From NCBI GenBank assembly GCA_963748095.1, contig CAVVIO010000032.1, positions 1 to 23,460 of the forward strand: a DNA stretch of 23,460 bases. The letters are read 5' to 3'. Each line of letters starts with the position of its first letter. Position 1 is the first letter of the stretch. Source of the DNA: CAVVIO01 sp963748095. Lineage in GTDB: Bacteria > Bacteroidota > Bacteroidia > Bacteroidales > UBA10428. The position numbers and the translations under genes were made by a program. Below, piece after piece: positions 1 through 6,684 of this stretch. The notes beneath the pieces were generated by a model that was not told the origin of the DNA, did not search any database, and saw only the letters and a program-made list of their open reading frames with translations.

Positions 1-1
1 T

Positions 2-328
2 CATATAATTCAAAGCAACATTAAAAACGAACTGAGGGCATATATCAAAGCATATGATTATGTTGTAAACGCTATTGAGCTCAATAATCACATCTGCGAA
101 AAATATGGCACACCACTGCAAATAAAATATTACGAACAGATACAAGCCTTACCCAAAACACCACATATTAGAGATTATATGTTTGCCCTCAACGATCGCA
201 AAACCATTGCAAAATTTGATTTGTTTAAATTTTACGGGACAATTTATGGGGAACAATGTCAAAAATTCCTGAAAGTAAACCATGAGCTGATATTGCTTCT
301 GGAAACCTATTTAAAAACACACAAATGA
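2..328 (+). CDS. C-terminal end of a probable DUF6090-like protein (5' partial)
   Basis: An open frame enters from the left edge without a stop and closes with TGA at 326-328, giving 108 visible residues. The stop overlaps the ATG of the next gene (ATGA), the same coupling seen between later members of this cluster. The visible part is hydrophilic and looks helical, with no membrane segment. It ends in a leucine-rich helix (ELILLLETYLKTHK). The family's diagnostic N-terminus would lie outside the window, so membership is inferred from position, overlap and general similarity to the C-terminal halves of the three following paralogues. It could be an unrelated first gene of the operon. Confidence 0.6.
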   Translation, partial: HIIQSNIKNELRAYIKAYDYVVNAIELNNHICEKYGTPLQIKYYEQIQALPKTPHIRDYMFALNDRKTIAKFDLFKFYGTIYGEQCQKFLKVNHELILLLETYLKTHK

Positions 329-1062
329 TCAAACTCTTTAGAAATATCCGTAAAAGCCTTCTCAATGAAGGCAAAACAAGAAATTACCTGAAATATGCCA
401 TAGGAGAAATTATTTTAGTGGTCATTGGAATACTAATTGCCTTACAAGTGAATAATTGGAACGTGCATAAAAAAGACCTGGTTTTTGAAAGAGAAATCCT
501 CGGGCAAATCAGGGAAAACCTGATACGTGACAGGGAAAGTCTGTCCGAAATCAATAAGATCAACAAAAGGGCCGTTTATGCATCAAACCAATTGCTGGAT
601 TCCATCAGGAGAATGACGAACCCGGATAGCATCCCATACTGGCTTGCAGCTGTGGCGCAATTTTCCCGGTTTCACCCTATAACAAATTCTTATGAAGTAC
701 TTAAATCAAAAGGATTAGAAATAATTACGAATAAAAAGCTTCGGTTAGAATTGGGTAAGTATTATGATGATCAGGTAAATCAAGCGATACAAGATTTGGG
801 CGATATTGAATATGCCTTTAACAATGAGTGGTTACCGTTACTTGAAAATCACATAGAGGAATTTAAGTTCGGGAAAATTGTAATTCTTGACAATGAAAAT
901 GCTTTTTTCAGAAGAACCAGGGCTCTCAAATTTCTAATCCTAAACTATGACAATTATAATGCTTGTAGTAAAGACGTGACAAAAGTAATTGGTCAAATCA
1001 ATAAAATACTGATCCGGATTCCGGAAAATCCAAAACCTGACGCCCATGACCAAGATCTTTAG
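325..1062 (+). CDS. DUF6090-like single-pass membrane protein, paralogue 1
   Basis: A 245-residue protein. Residues 1-24 form a basic amphipathic stretch (MIKLFRNIRK...). One hydrophobic membrane segment follows at about 25-42 (core GEIILVVIGILIALQ), closed by the family signature NNWN. The remaining 200 residues are polar and mainly helical and are probably extracytoplasmic. I recognise the N-terminal block as the DUF6090 pattern common in Bacteroidota; its function is unknown. The ATG overlaps the preceding stop by four bases, and the gene's own stop overlaps the next start by 17 bases, so the cluster is probably one transcript with coupled translation. No catalytic motif is visible. Confidence 0.85.
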   Translation: MIKLFRNIRKSLLNEGKTRNYLKYAIGEIILVVIGILIALQVNNWNVHKKDLVFEREILGQIRENLIRDRESLSEINKINKRAVYASNQLLDSIRRMTNPDSIPYWLAAVAQFSRFHPITNSYEVLKSKGLEIITNKKLRLELGKYYDDQVNQAIQDLGDIEYAFNNEWLPLLENHIEEFKFGKIVILDNENAFFRRTRALKFLILNYDNYNACSKDVTKVIGQINKILIRIPENPKPDAHDQDL

Positions 1063-1849
1063 AAACATCCGTAAACAATTGGCTATTCAAAATAAAGCTG
1101 CGGCTTATCTTCGCTATGCCATTGGCGAAATTATACTGGTTGTCGTAGGGATTTTAATCGCTTTACAAGTGAATAATTGGAATGAACATCAGAAACAAAA
1201 GAAAAAGGAAACCATCTATCTGCAGAATTTAAGAATTGATTTAAAAAAACAAATACAGCTTCTGAACTACTACACCGATTTTGAAGATGTCATCATACTG
1301 GATTGCAAAGACATCGTAGCACATTATAAACAAAATAACGGGTTCAAAAAAATGGATTCCATATTTCCAAAAATAAACGACCTGAGTATAAGAGTGACCT
1401 TTACCAATACCAACACAACCCTTTTAGAAATGATAAATTCCGGGGAAATCAATGTTATTGAGAATGAAACACTAAAAAAGGAGTTGATGGAATTTAACCA
1501 ACTCCTGGAAAGATTTGCCAGCAATACAGTACATAATAACACCAATCTGGTCGATCAGATGATTGTACGAAACGTGATAAACAACGGCAACTTTGCGTTT
1601 TCCTCCTATTCCACACGAATGAGAAGAAGTTTTAAGGAAAATTTCCCCATAGATTATATTACCGTTAAAGACAATACACTAAAAGCCATTGCCATTCAAA
1701 ATCTTAACGAACCCAAACTAAAGCTGAAGTTCATGAACGATATTGTGTTTAGACATAGCCTGGCCGAATTACAAAAAATTGGCGATGAAAAATTAAAGGT
1801 AAAAGCAGTACAATTGTTAAAACATATAGATTCAGAACTAAACCAATGA
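1046..1849 (+). CDS. DUF6090-like single-pass membrane protein, paralogue 2
   Basis: A 267-residue protein with the same layout as its neighbours: basic N-terminus (MTKIFRNIRK), membrane segment at about 25-42 with core GEIILVVVGILIALQ, the NNWN signature, then a charged, helical C-terminal domain with a lysine-rich start (about residues 47-55). The DNA of the first 140 bases resembles the other copies, while the rest has drifted beyond easy recognition by eye. The start lies 17 bases inside the previous gene, and the stop shares ATGA with the next gene. No enzymatic motif is seen. A structural, signalling or partner-binding role is possible but unsupported. Confidence 0.85.
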   Translation: MTKIFRNIRKQLAIQNKAAAYLRYAIGEIILVVVGILIALQVNNWNEHQKQKKKETIYLQNLRIDLKKQIQLLNYYTDFEDVIILDCKDIVAHYKQNNGFKKMDSIFPKINDLSIRVTFTNTNTTLLEMINSGEINVIENETLKKELMEFNQLLERFASNTVHNNTNLVDQMIVRNVINNGNFAFSSYSTRMRRSFKENFPIDYITVKDNTLKAIAIQNLNEPKLKLKFMNDIVFRHSLAELQKIGDEKLKVKAVQLLKHIDSELNQ

Positions 1850-2574
1850 TAAAATTCTTTAGAAAAATTCGGAAAGCAAATCTTAAAGAAGGTAAAATAG
1901 CCAACTACCTGAAATATGCTTTCGGCGAGATTATTCTTGTAGTGATAGGAATACTGATTGCCTTACAGATTAACAATCTCAATGAGGAGCGTAAATCTGA
2001 GAATATCAGGCAAACTTATTACAAACAAATGTTGGATGATATTCACCTAGAAAAACAATACGTTCAAAAACAAATAGATTGGCTAAACAAAAGTATTGCT
2101 TCTTATGAGAACTATAAGGAGGAAGTGAAAGATCCGAATTTAAAACCCATTGAAATCGTTGAGAAATTAAAAAAGGTTGAAATAACGTTTGCAATCTTTC
2201 ACTTTAATATGAAATCAATAAATGTATTGGAATCTACCGGAGATATAAAATTGATGTCTGAAAATATAAGAGATAAATTAATCGACATCAAGATAACTGA
2301 AGACTATTCAATAAGACAACAAAATATTAATGATTCGCAATATGAAAATATTCTGATGAAGGCTTTTTCAATGGGATATCAGAGATTATTTGACCAGCAT
2401 GCCAATTTTCAAGGCATTAATGTGAATCCGAATATCACTGAAATTATACTTACAATGGAGAGTGGACTTGCCCTTAAAAATTTCACAGAAAATGATCAGG
2501 TCTCCTCCTTCAATCTACTTGAGAAAGACCTCAATGAATTAGAAGAATCGATTAATTCAAAACGTAACCCATAG
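1846..2574 (+). CDS. DUF6090-like single-pass membrane protein, paralogue 3
   Basis: A 242-residue last intact member of the cluster. It has the basic N-terminus (MIKFFRKIRK), a membrane segment at about 25-42 (GEIILVVIGILIALQ), then NNLN where the others have NNWN, so the tryptophan is lost. The C-terminal domain is charged and probably helical or coiled. It begins on the ATGA overlap with paralogue 2. A candidate terminator and a short stub resembling another family N-terminus follow it. Function is unknown. Tandem copies with a fixed anchor and a diverged outer domain suggest that specificity, if any, lies in the C-terminal part. Confidence 0.85.
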   Translation: MIKFFRKIRKANLKEGKIANYLKYAFGEIILVVIGILIALQINNLNEERKSENIRQTYYKQMLDDIHLEKQYVQKQIDWLNKSIASYENYKEEVKDPNLKPIEIVEKLKKVEITFAIFHFNMKSINVLESTGDIKLMSENIRDKLIDIKITEDYSIRQQNINDSQYENILMKAFSMGYQRLFDQHANFQGINVNPNITEIILTMESGLALKNFTENDQVSSFNLLEKDLNELEESINSKRNP

Positions 2575-2575
2575 C

Positions 2576-2623
2576 ATGCCGCACATTTTCAAAAACATCC
2601 GCCCAATTGGTCCGGGTGTGTAG
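2576..2623 (+). pseudogene. Possible stub of a further DUF6090-like N-terminus
   Basis: An ATG one base after the stop of paralogue 3 opens a 15-codon frame reading MPHIFKNIRPIGPGV before TAG. Its first nine residues align with the family opening M-K-F-R-x-I-R, and its position matches where the next paralogue would begin. It lacks the membrane segment. It may be the remnant of a fifth copy, or chance. Confidence 0.3.
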
Positions 2624-2654
2624 AAAAAACAAAAAACCGGTCCAGGCTTACAAT

Positions 2655-2710
2655 AAAAAACAAAACCGGTTCAAGGTTAAGCGATAGCGGTTCCCTGACC
2701 TTTTGTTTTT
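2655..2710 (+). terminator. Candidate terminator after the DUF6090-like cluster
   Basis: Imperfect dyad: an A-rich left arm with AAAACCGGTTCAAGG pairs loosely with TCCCTGACCTTTTG and is followed by TTTTGTTTTT. It is the only hairpin-plus-T-tract between the cluster and the GH43 gene. Pairing is interrupted, hence low confidence. Just upstream (2630-2650) the words AAAAAACCGGTCCAGGCTT resemble the terminator at 12164-12201. Confidence 0.35.
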
Positions 2711-2771
2711 AAAGCACCCAAACAGACCTGCGTCTTAATATTTCATCGTTGTTATTTCAACTCTTCCTGTA

Positions 2772-2832
2772 TTTTTATTACTTTTGAAATATTCAATTAC
2801 TTATTTTTATATTAACCGATAAAACAAACATT
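2772..2832 (+). promoter_or_regulatory. Promoter region of GH43 copy 1
   Basis: TACTTTTG at 2779-2786 matches the Bacteroidota -7 consensus TAnnTTTG exactly and lies 46 bases before the ATG. No well-spaced -33 TTTG is visible. This block up to the ATG is repeated almost unchanged (61 bases) before GH43 copy 2, so both copies should be expressed alike. Confidence 0.5.
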
Positions 2833-3840
2833 ATGTCAGAAGAAAAAAAATTAATTCCTGTTTCCGAACCCCTGATTAAAGATATTTATACTGCCGATCC
2901 GTCAGCACATGTGTTTGAAGGAAAAGTATACATTTACCCGTCACACGACATTGATGCCGGACTGCCGGAAGATGATTTTGGCGGCCACTTTGGTATGGAA
3001 GATTACCATGTTTTATCGATGGACTCCCCTACTGACGGAAAAGCTACCGATCATGGGGTTGCACTCCATTTAAAAGATGTACCCTGGGCTGAAAGGCAAT
3101 TCTGGGCCCCCGATGCAGCCTATAAAAACGGAACTTACTATTTATACTTTCCGGCTAAAGCCAAAGACGGCGCTTTCCGCATAGGTGTTGCCACCAGCAA
3201 AAACCCGGCCGGCCCGTTTAAAGCACAGCCCGAAGCCATTAAAGGAAGTTTCAGTATCGACCCGTGTTCCTTTGTAGATGACAACAACAAAGGCTACCTG
3301 TACTTCGGAGGTATATGGGGAGGCCAGTTACAGCGCTGGCAAACGGGTAAATTCATTGAGCACGTAGAAACACCTTTTGATCACGAACCTGCTGATGACC
3401 AGCCTGCATTATGTTGCAAAGTAGCCCGTTTGAGAGAAGACATGCTCGAATTCGATGAAAAACCAAGAGACCTGGTTATTCTGGATGAGAACGGCAAACC
3501 ACTCGTAGCCGGTGATCATGACCGCCGGTTTTTTGAAGCACCCTGGATGCATAAATACAATGGAAAGTATTATTTTTCATACTCTACCGGCGACACCCAT
3601 TATATTTGCTATGCAGTAGCCGATAATCCTTATGGTCCGTTTACTTACAAAGGTGTTGTATTAAATCCTGTTGTGGGCTGGACAAACCACCACTCCATTA
3701 TGGAATTTAACGGGAAATGGTATCTTTACTATCACGACAGCACCCTTTCAGGAGGACAAACCCATTTAAGATGCGTAAAGGTTGCCGAACTGAAGTACAG
3801 GCCCGACGGAACTATTGAAACCGTAAATGCTTATAAATAA
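2833..3840 (+). CDS. GH43 beta-xylosidase / alpha-L-arabinofuranosidase, copy 1
   Basis: A 335-residue five-bladed propeller glycoside hydrolase, family 43. The three expected acidic residues are visible: general base D22 in TADPSAHV, pKa-modulating D143 in SIDPCSF and general acid E235 in FEAPWMH. There is no signal peptide, so it should act in the cytoplasm on short xylo- or arabinoxylo-oligosaccharides. Length fits a single-domain GH43. It faces a GH10 xylanase and a GPH symporter, giving a compact xylan-use locus. It differs from copy 2 at 12 residues only. Family assignment is firm. The exact substrate (xylosidase versus arabinofuranosidase) cannot be read from the sequence. Confidence 0.92.
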   Translation: MSEEKKLIPVSEPLIKDIYTADPSAHVFEGKVYIYPSHDIDAGLPEDDFGGHFGMEDYHVLSMDSPTDGKATDHGVALHLKDVPWAERQFWAPDAAYKNGTYYLYFPAKAKDGAFRIGVATSKNPAGPFKAQPEAIKGSFSIDPCSFVDDNNKGYLYFGGIWGGQLQRWQTGKFIEHVETPFDHEPADDQPALCCKVARLREDMLEFDEKPRDLVILDENGKPLVAGDHDRRFFEAPWMHKYNGKYYFSYSTGDTHYICYAVADNPYGPFTYKGVVLNPVVGWTNHHSIMEFNGKWYLYYHDSTLSGGQTHLRCVKVAELKYRPDGTIETVNAYK

Positions 3841-3867
3841 TTTATAAAATACAGTTTTCTTTATAAT

Positions 3868-3900
3868 AAAAAGCCACGGGACCGGGTCCCGCGGCTTTTT
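3868..3900 (+). terminator. Rho-independent terminator after GH43 copy 1
   Basis: AAAAAGCCACGGGAC, a three-base CGG loop, then GTCCCGCGGCTTTTT: a 15-base stem with one mismatch, ending in a T-run on one side and starting in an A-run on the other. It is repeated with small changes after copy 2. Confidence 0.85.
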
Positions 3901-3931
3901 AATTTAATTCAGGTTGGTATTAAAAGGAGCA

Positions 3932-3981
3932 ATTTTAAGAACATATTGCTGACGGCACCACCTAAGGCCAAACCAACTTTT
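3932..3981 (-). pseudogene. 50-base scrap of the GPH symporter gene between the GH43 copies
   Basis: This stretch matches 6531-6580 inside the GPH symporter gene at about 46 of 50 bases, in the same orientation. Read on the minus strand it encodes part of KVGLALGGAVSSMFLKW. It sits between the tail of GH43 copy 1 and the promoter of copy 2 and carries no function of its own. It is a breakpoint scar of the duplication that made the two GH43 copies. Confidence 0.85.
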
Positions 3982-4039
3982 TTATTACTTTTGAAATATT
4001 CAATTACTTATTTTTATATTAACCGATAAAACCAACATT
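3979..4039 (+). promoter_or_regulatory. Promoter region of GH43 copy 2
   Basis: Near-identical copy of the block before copy 1, with the -7 box TACTTTTG at 3986-3993 and the same spacing to the ATG. Homology to the first promoter starts abruptly where the symporter scrap ends. Confidence 0.5.
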
Positions 4040-5047
4040 ATGTCTGAAGAAAAAGAATTAATACCCATCTCCGAACCCCTGATCAAAGATATTTATACTG
4101 CCGATCCGTCGGCACATGTGTTTGAAGGAAAAGTATACATTTACCCGTCACACGACATTGATGCCGGTTTGCCGGAAGATGATTTTGGCGGCCACTTTGG
4201 TATGGAAGATTACCATGTTTTATCGATGGACTCCCCTACTGATGGAAAAGCTACCGATCATGGGGTTGCGCTTCATCTGGACGATGTTCCCTGGGCCGAC
4301 AGACAATTCTGGGCCCCCGATGCAGCCTATAAAAACGGAACCTATTATTTATATTTTCCGGCGAAAGCCAAAGACGGTGCTTTCCGCATTGGTGTTGCCA
4401 CCAGCAAAAACCCGGCCGGCCCGTTTAAAGCCCAGCCCGAAGCCATTAAGGGCAGTTTCAGCATCGACCCCTGTTCCTTTGTCGATGATGACGGAAAAGC
4501 CTACCTGTATTTTGGAGGTATCTGGGGAGGACAGTTACAGCGCTGGCAAACGGGTAAATTCATTGAACACGTAGAAACACCTTTTGATCACGAACCTGCT
4601 GATGATCAGCCCGCATTGTGTTGCAAGGTGGCCCGTCTGAGGGATGACATGCTGGAATTCGATGAAAAACCAAGAGACCTGGTTATTCTGGATGAGAATG
4701 GCAAACCACTCGTAGCCGGTGATCATGACCGCCGGTTTTTTGAAGCTCCCTGGATGCATCGATACAATGGAAAGTATTATTTTTCATATTCTACCGGCGA
4801 CACCCATAAAATTTGCTATGCAGTAGCTGATAATCCTTATGGCCCGTTCACTTACAAAGGTGTTGTATTAAATCCTGTTGTGGGCTGGTCAAACCACCAC
4901 TCCATTATGGAATTTAACGGGAAATGGTATCTTTACTATCACGATAGCACCCTTTCAGGAGGACAAACCCATTTAAGATGCGTAAAGGTTGCCGAACTGA
5001 AATACAGACCCGATGGAACTATTGAAACCGTAAAGGCTTATAAATAA
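4040..5047 (+). CDS. GH43 beta-xylosidase / alpha-L-arabinofuranosidase, copy 2
   Basis: 335 residues, about 96% identical to copy 1 with no gaps. The catalytic triad D22, D143 and E235 is kept. The 12 changes are K6E, V10I, K81D, E87D, N151D, N152G, G154A, E202D, K241R, Y257K, T284S and N332K. Several are charge changes, none is at a catalytic residue, and one (K241R) lies six residues after the general acid. No signal peptide, so cytoplasmic. Own promoter copy and own terminator. Recent duplication is evident. Whether the copies differ in substrate or kinetics is open. Confidence 0.92.
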   Translation: MSEEKELIPISEPLIKDIYTADPSAHVFEGKVYIYPSHDIDAGLPEDDFGGHFGMEDYHVLSMDSPTDGKATDHGVALHLDDVPWADRQFWAPDAAYKNGTYYLYFPAKAKDGAFRIGVATSKNPAGPFKAQPEAIKGSFSIDPCSFVDDDGKAYLYFGGIWGGQLQRWQTGKFIEHVETPFDHEPADDQPALCCKVARLRDDMLEFDEKPRDLVILDENGKPLVAGDHDRRFFEAPWMHRYNGKYYFSYSTGDTHKICYAVADNPYGPFTYKGVVLNPVVGWSNHHSIMEFNGKWYLYYHDSTLSGGQTHLRCVKVAELKYRPDGTIETVKAYK

Positions 5048-5075
5048 TTTATAAAATACAGTTATTTTGTATAAC

Positions 5076-5108
5076 AAAAAGCCGCAGGACCAGGTCCCGC
5101 GGCTTTTT
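5076..5108. terminator. Bidirectional terminator between GH43 copy 2 and GH10
   Basis: AAAAAGCCGCAGGAC, loop, GTCCCGCGGCTTTTT: a 15-base stem with one mismatch, A-run on one side and T-run on the other. It lies between convergent genes, so it can serve both strands. Confidence 0.85.
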
Positions 5109-5141
5109 AATTTAGTTTAGGTAAAATATAATAAGGAGCAA

Positions 5142-5852
5142 TTACTTATTCACTGCCACAATATTTATCAGGGAATCAACAACAGGTTTCGGCTGCAAGT
5201 TCCTGTCGAATAACAACGGATAGTTGGTACGTCCCGGAATAGGCCAGTTGTTCAACCACGACATTCTGTCGGAAACACCCCAGAAGGTAACCCTGCTGAC
5301 GCTGCTTTTATACTTGCATAAAATCCTGAAAATATCGGCGTAACGTTCCGAAAATTTCACCTGTACCGAATCCGGTAAGCCGTTCGGATAAGGATTCGAC
5401 TCGGGTGTTAATTTAAAACGGTCGGAAACTTCAGCTCCTGTCAGGTTTTCAGGACGTGGTAGTACGTTAATATCCATTTCGGTAAGCATTACCTTTACAC
5501 CTAAAGCAGAAAACTGGGCAATAGCCGAATCGATAACTGCAAGGCTCGGAACATCCATATGCCAGTGTGCCTGTATTCCCACGCCATCAATCTTTATTCC
5601 TTTCGACTGAAGGTCTTTTATAATTTTAATTGCTCCTGCCCTTTTTTCAGGCATTTCAATATTATAATCGTTATAATACAGTTCGGCATCCGGATCAGCT
5701 TCATGGGCATATTCGAAAGCTTTTTCAATATAGTCATCACCAATGATCTTTAACCATTTGGTTTGACGCATTTGTCCGTCTTCTGTCAAAGCTTCATTTA
5801 CAACATCCCAGCCATTGATTTTGCCTTTATAGCGTCCCACAACAGTTGACAA
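5142..5852 (-). CDS. GH10 endo-beta-1,4-xylanase, C-terminal part (frameshifted gene)
   Basis: This frame holds the catalytic half of a GH10 barrel. The acid/base glutamate is in WDVVNEAL (residue 20 of this frame), the nucleophile in LTEMDI (residue 125), and the late-strand tryptophan in FWGVSDRMSW. It continues the upstream frame 5827-6291. The proteins join smoothly (HDHI/M-STVVGRYKGK) if one base is removed near 5850, for example one T of the TT in CATATTGTCAACTG on the minus strand. The apparent TTG start here is therefore not a real start. Together the two parts make a normal-length GH10 of about 380 residues. Either a true frameshift or a sequence error splits it. Confidence 0.85.
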   Translation of the reverse strand: MSTVVGRYKGKINGWDVVNEALTEDGQMRQTKWLKIIGDDYIEKAFEYAHEADPDAELYYNDYNIEMPEKRAGAIKIIKDLQSKGIKIDGVGIQAHWHMDVPSLAVIDSAIAQFSALGVKVMLTEMDINVLPRPENLTGAEVSDRFKLTPESNPYPNGLPDSVQVKFSERYADIFRILCKYKSSVSRVTFWGVSDRMSWLNNWPIPGRTNYPLLFDRNLQPKPVVDSLINIVAVNK

Positions 5853-6291
5853 TATGATCGTGTAAACGTTTCAGCAATGTATCACGGCTGACATCATTCC
5901 CCTTATCATCCACAAATATCCATTTGGGAACCTGCTGGTGCCAAAGCAATGTATGACCAATAATAAACATATGATTTGCCAGACCGAAGTCAACATATTC
6001 ATCAGCCGGTTTAAAATTAAATGAATCCTTTTTCGGATGCACATTTATCCACTTAAGAACATTCTCGGGTGAAATTGAATTAAACTGTTCTTTGACAATC
6101 TCCAGCGTAGCAGAATCTCTGCCCGAAAGCTCAAATCTGTTTATCGCGGCGCCTATCAGGAAGTAATCCTTATAGGCATCCTTAAGCGTTAATTTTTCCG
6201 GCTTTTTAGGAGTGTTGGTACACGATATCATTAACACGATAAATGCCAACGAGATCAAAAATGCATATGAGATCTTAAAATTCTTTTTCAT
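5827..6291 (-). CDS. GH10 endo-beta-1,4-xylanase lipoprotein, N-terminal part (frameshifted gene)
   Basis: The N-terminal half of the GH10 enzyme begins with a lipoprotein signal peptide: MKKN, a hydrophobic stretch, and lipobox LMISC with the lipidated cysteine at residue 24. The family motif HTLLWHQQVPKW is present. I chose the ATG at 6291 over the one eight codons upstream because it gives a standard signal peptide and because a -7 box (6313-6320) would overlap the longer start. The mature enzyme should be membrane-anchored outside the cytoplasm and cut xylan internally. The frame leaves the family alignment at about 5850 and ends in unrelated residues (VNCCGTL). The symporter gene lies 36 bases upstream. 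Confidence 0.85.
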   Translation of the reverse strand: MKKNFKISYAFLISLAFIVLMISCTNTPKKPEKLTLKDAYKDYFLIGAAINRFELSGRDSATLEIVKEQFNSISPENVLKWINVHPKKDSFNFKPADEYVDFGLANHMFIIGHTLLWHQQVPKWIFVDDKGNDVSRDTLLKRLHDHIVNCCGTL

Positions 6292-6312
6292 AAGAAATTG
6301 TTTAAGGTTTAT

Positions 6313-6320
6313 CAAATATA
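6313..6320 (-). promoter_or_regulatory. Candidate -7 promoter box for GH10
   Basis: TATATTTG on the minus strand matches TAnnTTTG and ends 21 bases before the chosen GH10 start. No -33 box is obvious. GH10 may also be co-transcribed with the symporter, which ends only 7 bases upstream of the box. Confidence 0.35.
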
Positions 6321-6327
6321 AATAATA

Positions 6328-6684
6328 TTATTCGGAACTACGTCTGGCTGCCAGTTCGTCCTGCATTTGTATTTCAACCTTATTGTTGATCCCATAAAAT
6401 AACAACAGCCCGATCATAATTAGTACAAATATTGCAGGGTAAATACTTGTCGACAGCCGTATACCTTCTATAGCATGAGGTGACTGCTGCACCCAGGACA
6501 CATTTGCAGGCGGCGCCACATAACCGTACCATTTTAAGAACATACTGCTGACAGCACCTCCTAAGGCCAAACCAACTTTCAACCCAATAACAATACCTGC
6601 GAAAACTATGGCTGTAGACCGCCTGTTAAGCTTCCAGTCGGAATAATCAGCTACATCGGCCATCATCGCCCATGGTACCGGCAT
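6328..6684 (-). CDS. GPH-family sugar:cation symporter, C-terminal part (frameshifted gene)
   Basis: The last third of the symporter: MPVPWAMMADVADYSDWK, the typical GPH/MelB-type loop, followed by two or three membrane segments and a polar tail. It continues the frame 6647-7786. Removing one G from the GGGG run (plus strand CCCC at 6692-6695) restores LLLGITMPVPWAMM. The annotated M is an internal methionine, not a start. Residues KVGLALGGAVSSMFLKW in this part correspond to the scrap found between the GH43 genes. Confidence 0.85.
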   Translation of the reverse strand: MPVPWAMMADVADYSDWKLNRRSTAIVFAGIVIGLKVGLALGGAVSSMFLKWYGYVAPPANVSWVQQSPHAIEGIRLSTSIYPAIFVLIMIGLLLFYGINNKVEIQMQDELAARRSSE

